Source: a virus
Virus record (IMG/VR): IMGVR_UViG_3300042866_000633
Location: 1-40,732 of that record
Strand: one strand, 5' to 3'
Length of the DNA: 40,732 nt
Positions within the stretch are counted from its first letter, which is position 1, and each line of letters begins with the position of its first letter. A program made the translations under genes and the position numbers. A model generated the notes under the pieces. That model was not told the origin of the DNA and did no database searches. It worked only from the letters and a program-made list of their open reading frames with translations. Positions 31,589 to 38,135 of this stretch are shown here, in pieces.

Positions 31589-31591
31589 GGT

Positions 31592-31822
31592 TTACCTCAG
31601 ATTGATATAGCCCTGCATGCCTGCAGCATGCGCCAATTGAACCGCATGGTCGCGGTTGTCCAATGTCTGAATCAGGTACTTGACGAGTGCTACCCATTCA
31701 TCGGAGCGGCATTGCAGGGCCAAGTATTCATCCTGCGTGAGATCACTGGTGCCGATGTACCGATGGTGCCGGCCGATATGACGTCGGGCCATGCGTCCCG
31801 AGATGATCATGCTGCGGCTCAT
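31592..31822 (-). CDS. Hypothetical basic protein, 76 aa
   Basis: I start at the ATG that overlaps the upstream stop and has GAGG seven bases before it, not the longer frame to 31885. Arg/His-rich N-terminal third (MSRSMIISGRMARRHIGRHH), then DLTQDEYLALQCRSDEWVAL and an Ala-rich end. Probably binds nucleic acid by charge, but this is only inference. Confidence 0.65.
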   Translation of the reverse strand: MSRSMIISGRMARRHIGRHHRYIGTSDLTQDEYLALQCRSDEWVALVKYLIQTLDNRDHAVQLAHAAGMQGYINLR

Positions 31823-32085
31823 GGCAAAACCTCGATTCTTGAATAGTGCTCCAACATCTCCGCAGCTTGTTCCGACTCTACGCATTCGACAAAGTAGCAG
31901 ATACAGGCGCCGGGTACATCGTATCGACCACAGCCAACAGAACGGGCCCGATAACCCGTCTTGCGGGTAACCATACCAATAGCGCCCCGTTCAGTGCTGG
32001 CAGTGACAAGGAAACGATTAACCCATGAATAATTAGCTTCGCCGCCATAGGTGTCGGTCATCTCAATGAAGAATTGATGTTTCAT
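31819..32085 (-). CDS. Hypothetical protein, 88 aa
   Basis: GGAGG eight bases before the chosen ATG (32085). Alpha/beta protein: MKHQFFIEMTDTYGGEANYS, RFLVTASTERGAIGMVTRKT, CICYFVECVESEQAAEM. The STERGAIGMVTRKTG segment is one I have seen in small proteins of other phages, with no known function. Overlaps both neighbours. Confidence 0.7.
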   Translation of the reverse strand: MKHQFFIEMTDTYGGEANYSWVNRFLVTASTERGAIGMVTRKTGYRARSVGCGRYDVPGACICYFVECVESEQAAEMLEHYSRIEVLP

Positions 32086-32570
32086 GCGAACCACCTCCGC
32101 GCAATACTGGTGCCAAGTTCCCGGCCGGCTTGTCTGCGCAAGTAGTCACCGACACGCAGGCCGTCGATACGGTCCACACATTCTCCCGTTTCCGAATTGT
32201 GCATAGTCACGGGTTTGGACATGTTGTCGCGCATCCAATACCAGATAACGGACGACAGCAAGCGACAAACAGCCGGTCGGTATTCCGTGGGCCAATATTG
32301 CCCGGTGCAATAGTCAAGCGACACCTCGCCCCCTTCGACCTTGATTGACAGCCGGCCAGACTTCGCACAATCAAGAATCATGTCGGCCGTGATACTGTCG
32401 TGCCATTCGACATAGCGCAGCATGGCGCGTGCATGGTGCAGGTCTCTCGTGATACTGCGCATCTCCGAACGGTAGGCGGTCCAATCGCCATAGTTGCCAT
32501 ACTCCAAACCCGGGCGTTGTCGGATCCAAGCATCAAGGGCGGTAATGATGGCGGTTTTCTTGTCAACCAT
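32082..32570 (-). CDS. Conserved phage protein of unknown function, 162 aa
   Basis: Largest gene of the leftward accessory group. Start chosen at the ATG with GGGAGA upstream, giving MVDKKTAIITALDAWIRQRP, then GLEYGNYGDWTAYRSEMRSI, SITADMILDCAKSGRLSI and DYCTGQYWPTEYRPAVCRLL. This series recurs in phage proteins of Proteobacteria, so it is a genuine family, but no activity is known to me. A longer frame to 32711 would overlap the small upstream gene entirely. Confidence 0.78.
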   Translation of the reverse strand: MVDKKTAIITALDAWIRQRPGLEYGNYGDWTAYRSEMRSITRDLHHARAMLRYVEWHDSITADMILDCAKSGRLSIKVEGGEVSLDYCTGQYWPTEYRPAVCRLLSSVIWYWMRDNMSKPVTMHNSETGECVDRIDGLRVGDYLRRQAGRELGTSIARRWFA

Positions 32571-32721
32571 GGTCCATCTCCCGGGTAGCGTGGAGCTGGC
32601 GGGCCAAGCGAACCAAACGAGCGGGCACGCCGCGCTTAGCAGCGTATCGACTAGCAGCAAAGCTGCCCCAATTGGTCCAATTGACTGCAGCTCGAATGGC
32701 GTGGATAGCATGAGGATGCAT
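32563..32721 (-). CDS. Small basic helical protein, 52 aa
   Basis: AAAAGGAG eight bases before ATG, one of the best ribosome sites in the region. Encodes MHPHAIHAIRAAVNWTNWGS, then ASRYAAKRGVPARLVRLARQ, a strongly basic amphipathic helix pair that could bind nucleic acid. Overlaps the next gene by eight bases. No function recognised. Confidence 0.7.
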   Translation of the reverse strand: MHPHAIHAIRAAVNWTNWGSFAASRYAAKRGVPARLVRLARQLHATREMDHG

Positions 32722-32805
32722 TACGGATTCTCCTTTTACGGTTACGGGTTACATGAGCCGGATTGACTCCAATAGACGACTCGCAAGAATCGCCTATCAG
32801 GGGAA

Positions 32806-32994
32806 TCAGACGATGAATTCAGGATGCGCGAGCATTTCAGGCCATTCCTTGTATGCCTGCATCAATTGATCTTTGACAGACTGGCGCAGCTGGCAACGAA
32901 TAAGGGCCGATGCTGCGCGTGCGGCAGTATCGATCATCCCTAACTGCGCATACATGCTGATCACATTGAATTCGCGGGCGGTTGACTTGCTCAT
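32806..32994 (-). CDS. Small helical protein, first gene of the leftward accessory group, 62 aa
   Basis: Chosen start has AAAGG upstream: MSKSTAREFNVISMYAQLGM, then IDTAARAASALIRCQLRQSV. The longer frame to 33078 enters the control region and is unlikely. Followed by an 84-base gap before the next leftward gene, holding only that gene's ribosome site and a weak hairpin. Function unknown. Confidence 0.62.
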   Translation of the reverse strand: MSKSTAREFNVISMYAQLGMIDTAARAASALIRCQLRQSVKDQLMQAYKEWPEMLAHPEFIV

Positions 32995-33232
32995 GGTTAG
33001 CCTTTCGATTGGGTTACGGGTTGCTGACCCTTGATTACATGCATACACTGTGCCAATTCTACAAGTTATTGATTCCATTGGGTTTTAATATTGGGTCAGA
33101 TTGGCAGTGTAAAGAAAAGCCGAACACTGTCACCCATGGCCATAAATGACGACACAATGGGTTTCACTGGTGGTACGGTTGTCGGGATTATTGACAATGG
33201 GATTCTCGGGGTCCAGTGGTCCAGTGGGTTCG

Positions 33233-33405
33233 CTGTGACAATGTGACATGTTGCACTGCGGCATGTGACAAAGTGACCTTAAAACGACATGACCACTCGT
33301 AGGTTTTTTTAAAAAAGGAGTCTAGATCATGTTTCCCGTGTAGCGATTCTGTCGCTTGTTGCAGTGCAGCATGTCACCAGTGTCACCCGTGTCACATTGT
33401 CACAG
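33233..33405. repeat. Large dyad of TGTGACA iterons around an AT tract
   Basis: Left arm: TGTGACA at 33234, 33242 and 33264, AGTGACC at 33272. Right arm: TGTCACC at 33372 and 33381, TGTCACA at 33390 and 33398. Another TGTCACC lies outside at 33128. The outer 16 bp (33233-33248 / 33390-33405) are perfectly inverted, and TGTTGCACTGC (33249-33259) mirrors GCAGTGCAGCA (33361-33371) with one mismatch. Confidence 0.9.
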
Positions 33406-33434
33406 TACCCAGCGGGTCAGGGCTCAATGGGTAA

Positions 33435-33491
33435 ACCTGAGCCCGATGGGTCAACCTGAGCCCGATGGGTCAACCTGAGCCCGATGGGTCA
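33435..33491. repeat. Three tandem 19-bp repeats
   Basis: ACCTGAGCCCGATGGGTCA repeats perfectly at 33435, 33454 and 33473. GGGCTCA, the complement of its TGAGCCC core, flanks the array on both sides (33421 region and 33494 region), so each end can also form a hairpin. Confidence 0.95.
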
Positions 33492-33502
33492 GGGCTCAGA
33501 GC

Positions 33503-33566
33503 ATCCGGTAGTGAGCGCTCACTGCGCCAGAGGAGCTGGGATCCGGTAGTGAGCGCTCACTGCGCC
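33503..33566. repeat. 26-bp direct repeat carrying a 14-bp palindrome, two copies
   Basis: 33503-33528 and 33541-33566 are identical. Each contains the perfect palindrome AGTGAGCGCTCACT (33510-33523 and 33548-33561), with centres 38 bp apart. Looks like paired operator sites. Confidence 0.93.
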
Positions 33567-33643
33567 TGGGGGGTGGGGGCCCCCAGCGGCTGGCGGCGCG
33601 GTGACGAGGGTGGTCACCCGAGCACCCCGAGAACCCTCACATC

Positions 33644-33679
33644 TAAAAACCCATTGGCACTATTTTAAAAACCCATTGG
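33644..33679. repeat. Two 14-bp direct repeats spaced 22 bp
   Basis: TAAAAACCCATTGG at 33644-33657 and 33666-33679: about two helical turns apart, on the same DNA face, just upstream of the candidate rightward promoter. Confidence 0.85.
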
Positions 33680-33702
33680 AATCTGAGAAACCGCGATACA
33701 CT
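33676..33702 (+). promoter_or_regulatory. Weak candidate promoter before the tRNA-like locus and terminase genes
   Basis: TTGGAA (33676-33681), 15-base spacer, TACACT (33697-33702). The spacer is short, so this is tentative; it is the best sigma70-like pair in the 160 bases before the terminase gene. Confidence 0.3.
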
Positions 33703-33725
33703 ACTCCTCTGGCTTGGTGAAATCG

Positions 33726-33814
33726 GAGAAGTGCAGTCACACGGCTTAGACTGCGGCGCTGATAGCGTTCGGCCCTGAGAGGGGCACGGGTTCGACTCCC
33801 GGCACGACTCGCCA
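33726..33814 (+). ncRNA. tRNA-like RNA with long variable arm (possible unusual or decayed tRNA)
   Basis: Features in order: 5' GAGAAGTG (33726-33733) partly complementary to CACGACTC (33803-33810; six of eight pairs, two central mismatches). D-arm-like stem GCAGTC/GACTGC around a loop ACACGGCTTA with the GG dinucleotide. Possible anticodon loop CTGATAG (33759-33765). Short extra hairpin CCCT-GAG-AGGG (33773-33783), as in Ser/Leu/Sec tRNAs. T-arm CGGG-TTCGACT-CCCG (33787-33801). Then G and encoded CCA (33811-33814). The T-arm and CCA are convincing; the anticodon stem is poor. A canonical tRNA cannot be drawn. Confidence 0.4.
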
Positions 33815-33844
33815 AGACCTTTACACTTGTGATACCCTGCGCCC

Positions 33845-34390
33845 ATGACCCAGGCAAGCCCCCAGCCCCAACTCGAAGACCAGACGCTTCCTGACTGGCT
33901 GGCCGCGCCTCTGCCCTACTACCACCCTGCCGTTCTCGTGCTGCGAAAGCAGGCAATGCTGGCGCAGAAGCAGATGGACCACATCACCTTCGAGTCGCTG
34001 TTCGATGAGTTTCTCGACAAGGTGCGGGAGAACAGCCTCGGGGTGACTCAGTTGTTTGAGAACGATCCGAGATCCCCGAACCTCAAGCGGTTCATCGCAT
34101 GGGTCATGCGCGACGAGAACCGCAAGGCGCAGTACTACGAGGCGCAAGCCATCGGTGCCGAGGTCATGTTCATCGAGCAGTCCGCCATCGTTGACGCCAA
34201 GGACAGCATGGAGGATGTCAACCGGTCCACATTGAGAGCCAATGATCGCAAGTGGAAGATGGGTGTGATGAATCGCAAACGCTTTGGTGATGTGAGGCAG
34301 ATTGACCAGAACGTCACCATCGACCTCTCAGGGGCCATGCAGCAGGCGCAGGAGAGGCTGGATCGGGCGAGGACCATCGATGCCGCCTAA
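33845..34390 (+). CDS. Terminase small subunit, 181 aa
   Basis: Directly upstream of and overlapping the large subunit. N-terminal Pro/Gln-rich stretch, then helices: FESLFDEFLDKVRENSLGVT, FIAWVMRDENRKAQYYEAQA, DRKWKMGVMNRKRFGDVRQI. The last pattern is common in terminase small subunits and related DNA-binding packaging proteins of Proteobacteria phages. It would recognise the packaging site. No Shine-Dalgarno is visible before the ATG. An upstream -10-like GATACC would give a very short or absent leader. Confidence 0.85.
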   Translation: MTQASPQPQLEDQTLPDWLAAPLPYYHPAVLVLRKQAMLAQKQMDHITFESLFDEFLDKVRENSLGVTQLFENDPRSPNLKRFIAWVMRDENRKAQYYEAQAIGAEVMFIEQSAIVDAKDSMEDVNRSTLRANDRKWKMGVMNRKRFGDVRQIDQNVTIDLSGAMQQAQERLDRARTIDAA

Positions 34391-35933
34391 AGTCCAGATG
34401 GTCAGTACCCCGGACAAGGAGCAGGCCCTCATCACCGAGTTGCTCCAGTTCAAGTACGACCCGGAGGCCTTCGCACGGTACGCGTTCCCCTGGGGCGTGA
34501 AGGGCACACCGCTTGAGAAAATCCAAGGGCCACGGTCATGGCAGATCGGTGAGTTCCGCAGGATCGCAGACCACTTGGCCCTGGACCGCGAGAAGGCGAG
34601 GATCGGCCTACCCGGCTCGCCCCTGTACATCGCCCTGTCCTCGGGCCGGGGGATCGGCAAAAGCGCACTGCTCTCGATGCTCGACCTCTGGGTGCAGTCG
34701 TGCTGGATCGGGAGCACCACCATCGTCACAGCCAACACCGAGACGCAGTTGCGCAGCCGCACCATGGCCGAGTTGGGCAAGTGGCACACCATGGCCATCA
34801 ACAGGCACTGGTTCGAGAAGTCCTCCATGTCCATGCGCCCGGCCGGCTGGTTCGCCGAACTGGTTGAGACCCAACTCAAGATGGACACGCAGTACTACTA
34901 CGTCGAGGCGCAGTCGTGGTCAGCCGAGAACCCCGATGCGTTTGCCGGTGCCCACAGCCAGATCGGCATGATGGTGCAGTTCGACGAGGCCAGCGGCATC
35001 CCCGACCCCATCTGGCAGGTTACCGAGGGGTTCTTCACGGACATGGCACCGTTGAGGCTGTGGCTGGCGATTAGCAACCCACGGCGCAACACCGGGCGCT
35101 TCTTCGAGTGTTTCCACAAGGACCGGGGGTTCTGGGACACGAAGTACGTGGACAGCCGCACCGTCGAGGGTGTGGACGCCGGGGTGTATCAGCGCATCGC
35201 AGACAAGTACGGAGAAGACCACGATGTCACCAGGATCGAAGTCAAGGGGCAGTTCCCCCGAACCGGCTCCAACCAGTTCATCGGACGAGAAGTCGCCCAG
35301 GCCGCAGCCGAGCGAGAACTCGTCCCAGACACCGGAGCCCCACTACTCATGGGGATTGATGTGGCTCGATTCGGAGACGACGAGTCCGTGTTTCGCTTTC
35401 GACGCGGCCGTGACGCCCGCTCCATCCCGCCCATGCGCTACCGGGGTGCCGACACCATGGCCCTGTCCACCCACGCCGCCACGGCCATCGAGCGGCTCCA
35501 ACCAGACGCCGTGTTCGTTGATGGAGGAGGGGTGGGGGGAGGAGTAGTTGACCGGCTCAAGATGCTCGGCTACCGGGTCATCGAGGTGCAGTCGGGCGAG
35601 GCAGCGCACGACCCCGAGAAGTACCTCAACCGCAGAGCCGAGATGTGGGGCGAGATGCGCGACTGGCTGATCTACGGGGCCATCGACAACGACGACTCGC
35701 TCATCGACGACCTGACCGGCCCCGAGTACGCCATCCACCTCAAAGGGCAGATCAAACTGGAGAGCAAAGACTCCATGAAGAAGCGCGGGCTGGCCAGCCC
35801 CGACGATGGCGACTCCCTGGCACTCACCTTCGCGGAACCCGTGGCGCGGCTGGACGCATCCACCGCTCGTCGGACAAACCGGATGCGGGGGCTGGTCGCG
35901 GACAACGAGTATGATATATTCGCGGCAACTTGA
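34380..35933 (+). CDS. Terminase large subunit, 517 aa
   Basis: Packaging ATPase and nuclease. Walker A SSGRGIGKSALL near 87-98; Walker B MMVQFDEASGIPD near 200; an SNPRRNTGRFFECF coupling segment near 222-236; nuclease domain with MGIDVARFGDDES near 324, VFVDGGGVGGGVVDRL and the C-terminal SPDDGDSLALTFAEP acid. I start at the ATG overlapping the small subunit stop; a longer frame from 34302 is read only inside that gene. Followed by rightward virion genes. Confidence 0.93.
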   Translation: MPPKVQMVSTPDKEQALITELLQFKYDPEAFARYAFPWGVKGTPLEKIQGPRSWQIGEFRRIADHLALDREKARIGLPGSPLYIALSSGRGIGKSALLSMLDLWVQSCWIGSTTIVTANTETQLRSRTMAELGKWHTMAINRHWFEKSSMSMRPAGWFAELVETQLKMDTQYYYVEAQSWSAENPDAFAGAHSQIGMMVQFDEASGIPDPIWQVTEGFFTDMAPLRLWLAISNPRRNTGRFFECFHKDRGFWDTKYVDSRTVEGVDAGVYQRIADKYGEDHDVTRIEVKGQFPRTGSNQFIGREVAQAAAERELVPDTGAPLLMGIDVARFGDDESVFRFRRGRDARSIPPMRYRGADTMALSTHAATAIERLQPDAVFVDGGGVGGGVVDRLKMLGYRVIEVQSGEAAHDPEKYLNRRAEMWGEMRDWLIYGAIDNDDSLIDDLTGPEYAIHLKGQIKLESKDSMKKRGLASPDDGDSLALTFAEPVARLDASTARRTNRMRGLVADNEYDIFAAT

Positions 35934-35945
35934 AGGAGTACGCCC

Positions 35946-36152
35946 ATGAGCGGACTGTTCGGCTCCAAGCCCAAGATTCCCGCTGCGGCAACCGTGACCC
36001 CCACCGTGGCCACGCCAGCCGTGCAGGCAGCGTCCGACGCCCAGCGCATGAAGGCCCGCGCTGCCAGTGGCCGTGCCGCCACCATGCTGACCTCGACCGA
36101 GGAGCAGCAGAACTCCCCGATGACGGCCACCAAGAAGCTCCTTGGGATGTAA
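35946..36152 (+). CDS. Small virion-module protein, 68 aa
   Basis: AAGGAG before ATG. MSGLFGSKPKIPAAATVTPT then Ala/Ser/Arg-rich helix ending NSPMTATKKLLGM. I have seen such short proteins with an N-terminal LFG.KPKIP in podophage head/tail blocks; the function is unknown. Confidence 0.75.
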   Translation: MSGLFGSKPKIPAAATVTPTVATPAVQAASDAQRMKARAASGRAATMLTSTEEQQNSPMTATKKLLGM

Positions 36153-36155
36153 CGT

Positions 36156-36455
36156 GTGGCCAGCCTCTACATCACCGAGTTCCAGGCCAGCGGCAACGCG
36201 GAGTCCGGGGCGCAGCTTCAGGTCGGCGTGCAGCCGGCCGTGGCGATGCAGAAGCTCACCTTCACCACGAGCACCCAGAGCGCCGAGTTCGATCCCCGGA
36301 CCCGGTTCATCCGACTACACCCCGACGCCGACTGCCATGTGGTGTTCGGCATCAACCCCACGGCGACCATCAACCACATGCCCATGCTGGCCGACTCCAC
36401 CGAGTACTTCGGGGTGTTCCAGCCGGGGCTTAAACTCGCGGTGATCGCCGCATAG
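36156..36455 (+). CDS. Small beta-rich virion protein, 99 aa
   Basis: GTG start, GGGATG upstream. MASLYITEFQASGNAESGAQ, then QKLTFTTSTQSAEFDPRTRF, ADCHVVFGINPTATINHMPM and a final VFQPGLKLAVIAA. A single beta domain; probably structural, by neighbourhood. Confidence 0.72.
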   Translation: MASLYITEFQASGNAESGAQLQVGVQPAVAMQKLTFTTSTQSAEFDPRTRFIRLHPDADCHVVFGINPTATINHMPMLADSTEYFGVFQPGLKLAVIAA

Positions 36456-36466
36456 GAGCCCACCAA

Positions 36467-36904
36467 ATGTCCAAAAGCAACGCCTTCGAGACCGCCCTGC
36501 TGGGTCTGATCTTCGAGAACACGGCCATCGCCAACGTCGGAGACGCAGCAGGCTTGCGAGCCACGACCACGGCAGGCAGCCTGTTCTTTTCCCTGCACAC
36601 AGCGTCCCCGGGCGAGGCGGGCGACCAGACGACCAGCGAGGTCGCCTACACCTCTTACGCCCGTGTGGCAGTGGCCCGGTCCACCGCCGGCTGGACGGTG
36701 ACCGGCAACGCCAGCGCGGCCGACGCCAACGTGACCTTTCCGCCCGGCACTGGCGGCTCGGGCACCGCGACCCACTGGGGCCTTGGCACCTCGTCCACTG
36801 GCGCCGGGTTGCTGCTGTACTACGGAGCGATCAGCCCGAGCATCGTGTGCGGCTCTGGGGTGACGCCGCAGTTGACCGCTGGCAACGTTGTGACCGAGGA
36901 CTGA
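36467..36904 (+). CDS. Tail-fibre-associated protein, 145 aa
   Basis: The pattern MSKSNAFETALLGLIFENTA, AGSLFFSLHTASPGEAGDQT, TSYARVAVARSTAGWTVTG, GTATHWGLGTSSTGAG is a widespread phage family usually annotated as tail fibre or tail protein. Beta-rich, no catalytic motif. Lies in a row of virion genes expressed rightward. Confidence 0.82.
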   Translation: MSKSNAFETALLGLIFENTAIANVGDAAGLRATTTAGSLFFSLHTASPGEAGDQTTSEVAYTSYARVAVARSTAGWTVTGNASAADANVTFPPGTGGSGTATHWGLGTSSTGAGLLLYYGAISPSIVCGSGVTPQLTAGNVVTED

Positions 36905-36907
36905 CTC

Positions 36908-37195
36908 GTGAACCTCGCGCCGCGTGAGCTGCCTGGAGACGACTACCGCTGGAGCGTCCAGGTGCTCCTCGCGGTCGACTGTCTCCTGAACGCATTGCTG
37001 CGCGGCTGGCATCACGAGACCCTTTCCTCCCGCGCATGGCGGGCGTGGGTCTACGGAAGGCCCTTTGGCAGGATCACCCGCCCGCTGATCGACCTGCTGT
37101 TCGTTTGGCAGACATGGCGTTTGGACCACTGCCAGCGGCACTACACCCAAGAAGTGGAGCGGGCCGCGCTGATTGTGAAAGTGAGATCGCAATGA
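36908..37195 (+). CDS. Small basic, Trp-rich phage protein, 95 aa
   Basis: GTG start, GAGG upstream at nine bases. PRELPGDDYRWSVQVLLAVD, LLNALLRGWHHETLSSRAWR, GRITRPLIDLLFVWQ, LDHCQRHYTQEVERA. This series recurs in phage genomes next to virion genes, with no known activity. Overlaps the next gene by four bases. Confidence 0.75.
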   Translation: MNLAPRELPGDDYRWSVQVLLAVDCLLNALLRGWHHETLSSRAWRAWVYGRPFGRITRPLIDLLFVWQTWRLDHCQRHYTQEVERAALIVKVRSQ

Positions 37196-37626
37196 CACTG
37201 CAGGAAATCCGAGCCGCCATTGCGGCGTCCCCCGAGCTGCAGGCGCTCGCTGTCGCAGGTTCGTTCGGACCCATTGCCACAGCTTTGAGCATTGGTCGCA
37301 CCAAATTGGCGAGCCATTTTGCAAGTGAGCGCGGCGTGCTGGAGCGTTTCCCCGGTGGGCCTCTTGCTGCCGATGCGCTGATCTCCAAGCTGGAGGCATT
37401 TGCCCTCACCACCCACCCCATGTCCAGCATCGTGCGCCGGGCGCTGAAATTCCTTGCGCAAACCCAAGGCCTGGATATTGGATCGCCAGCAACGCAGGGC
37501 ATGATCGACGCCCTGCTCTCAATTGATGTCATCACGCAGACTGAGCGCAACGGTCTGCGAGCCATGGCCACAGTCGCATACGAAATCACCGTCGCCGATG
37601 TCGAGCGTGCGGTCCGGGAGGTCTGA
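37192..37626 (+). CDS. Conserved hypothetical virion-module protein, 144 aa
   Basis: Start at the ATG overlapping the previous stop; the longer frame to 37036 is read only inside that gene. MTLQEIRAAIAASPELQALA, then helices through RALKFLAQTQGLDIGSPATQ and a last VADVERAVREV. Entirely helical. Coupled to both neighbours. Slightly lower G+C than the genes before it. Confidence 0.7.
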   Translation: MTLQEIRAAIAASPELQALAVAGSFGPIATALSIGRTKLASHFASERGVLERFPGGPLAADALISKLEAFALTTHPMSSIVRRALKFLAQTQGLDIGSPATQGMIDALLSIDVITQTERNGLRAMATVAYEITVADVERAVREV

Positions 37627-38135
37627 TGGCAGTCGTAACGCCCAATTACAGCGCCAACACGGCGATCACCATGGACCTGGCCAACCTGGCCACATCCAGC
37701 ACGTTTCTGGCCGGTCGAGAGTCGAGCCAGATCGATAACACGACAAACAAGTACATGGACTGCATCGTGTCCGGGTTTGTGTCTGTTGGCACGACACCGA
37801 CAGCGAACACCACGATCTCGGTTTACGTCTGGGGCGCAGATACGTCCTTGGCGACTACCCCGATTGATGTGCTGGACGGCACCGATTCAGCGGAAACCTT
37901 GGCGAACGCTGGCGTGTTGGGTGCGCTGCGGTTCGGCGCTGCCGTTGCGGTGCCGGTGGCAACGAGTGATTTTCAGTACCCCGTGCTGCCGTTCAGCGTT
38001 GCGTCCAGGTTTGGAGGCGTGATGCCAAAATTCTGGGGGCTGTTTGTGAGCCATAACACTGGCGTGAACCTGCGAAACACGGCAGTCAACACCAACAGCT
38101 TTGAGTTCGTCGGCATCAAGTACGACATCGCATAA
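37626..38135 (+). CDS. Beta-rich virion/tail protein, 169 aa
   Basis: ATG shares a base with the preceding TGA. Gly/Ala/Thr/Val-rich strands: AVVTPNYSANTAITMDLANL, CIVSGFVSVGTTPTANTTIS, VLPFSVASRFGG. Ends NSFEFVGIKYDIA. Looks like a small structural protein found in tail blocks. Function by context only. Confidence 0.72.
   Translation: MAVVTPNYSANTAITMDLANLATSSTFLAGRESSQIDNTTNKYMDCIVSGFVSVGTTPTANTTISVYVWGADTSLATTPIDVLDGTDSAETLANAGVLGALRFGAAVAVPVATSDFQYPVLPFSVASRFGGVMPKFWGLFVSHNTGVNLRNTAVNTNSFEFVGIKYDIA

Larger units (their letters stand above)
33079..33725. other. Repeat-rich intergenic control region / replication origin candidate
   Basis: About 650 bases without a convincing gene, between the leftward accessory genes and the terminase genes. 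It holds nine TGTGAC/GTCACA-type motifs, a 16-bp inverted repeat at 33233-33248 and 33390-33405, a TTTTTTTAAAAAA run (33304-33316), 19-bp tandem repeats, a 26-bp repeat with 14-bp palindromes, a TGGGGGCCCCCA palindrome near 33575, and two 14-bp repeats 22 bp apart. This density of iterons, dyads and an AT run is typical of origins and master operators. Which one it is cannot be decided from sequence. Confidence 0.7.

Noticed and set aside
33465-33668. 67-codon frame across the 19-bp and 26-bp repeats
   Set aside because: It starts within tandem repeats, has no ribosome site and an Arg/Ser/Gly-rich product; the segment is better explained as binding sites.
33726-33814. Canonical tRNA-Leu, tRNA-Ile or tRNA-Sec
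   Set aside because: Leu-like TGGTGAAATCGG upstream does not give a D-arm in register, the GAU anticodon stem is weak, and no UCA anticodon exists for Sec. Kept only as a tRNA-like RNA.
33791-33814. Phage attachment site derived from a host tRNA 3' end
   Set aside because: A T-arm plus CCA would fit an attP, but there is no integrase, excisionase or repressor-integrase arrangement anywhere in the genome.
30557-33844. CRISPR array or transposon ends
   Set aside because: The repeats here are tandem or palindromic without regular unique spacers, and no transposase or target duplication is seen.
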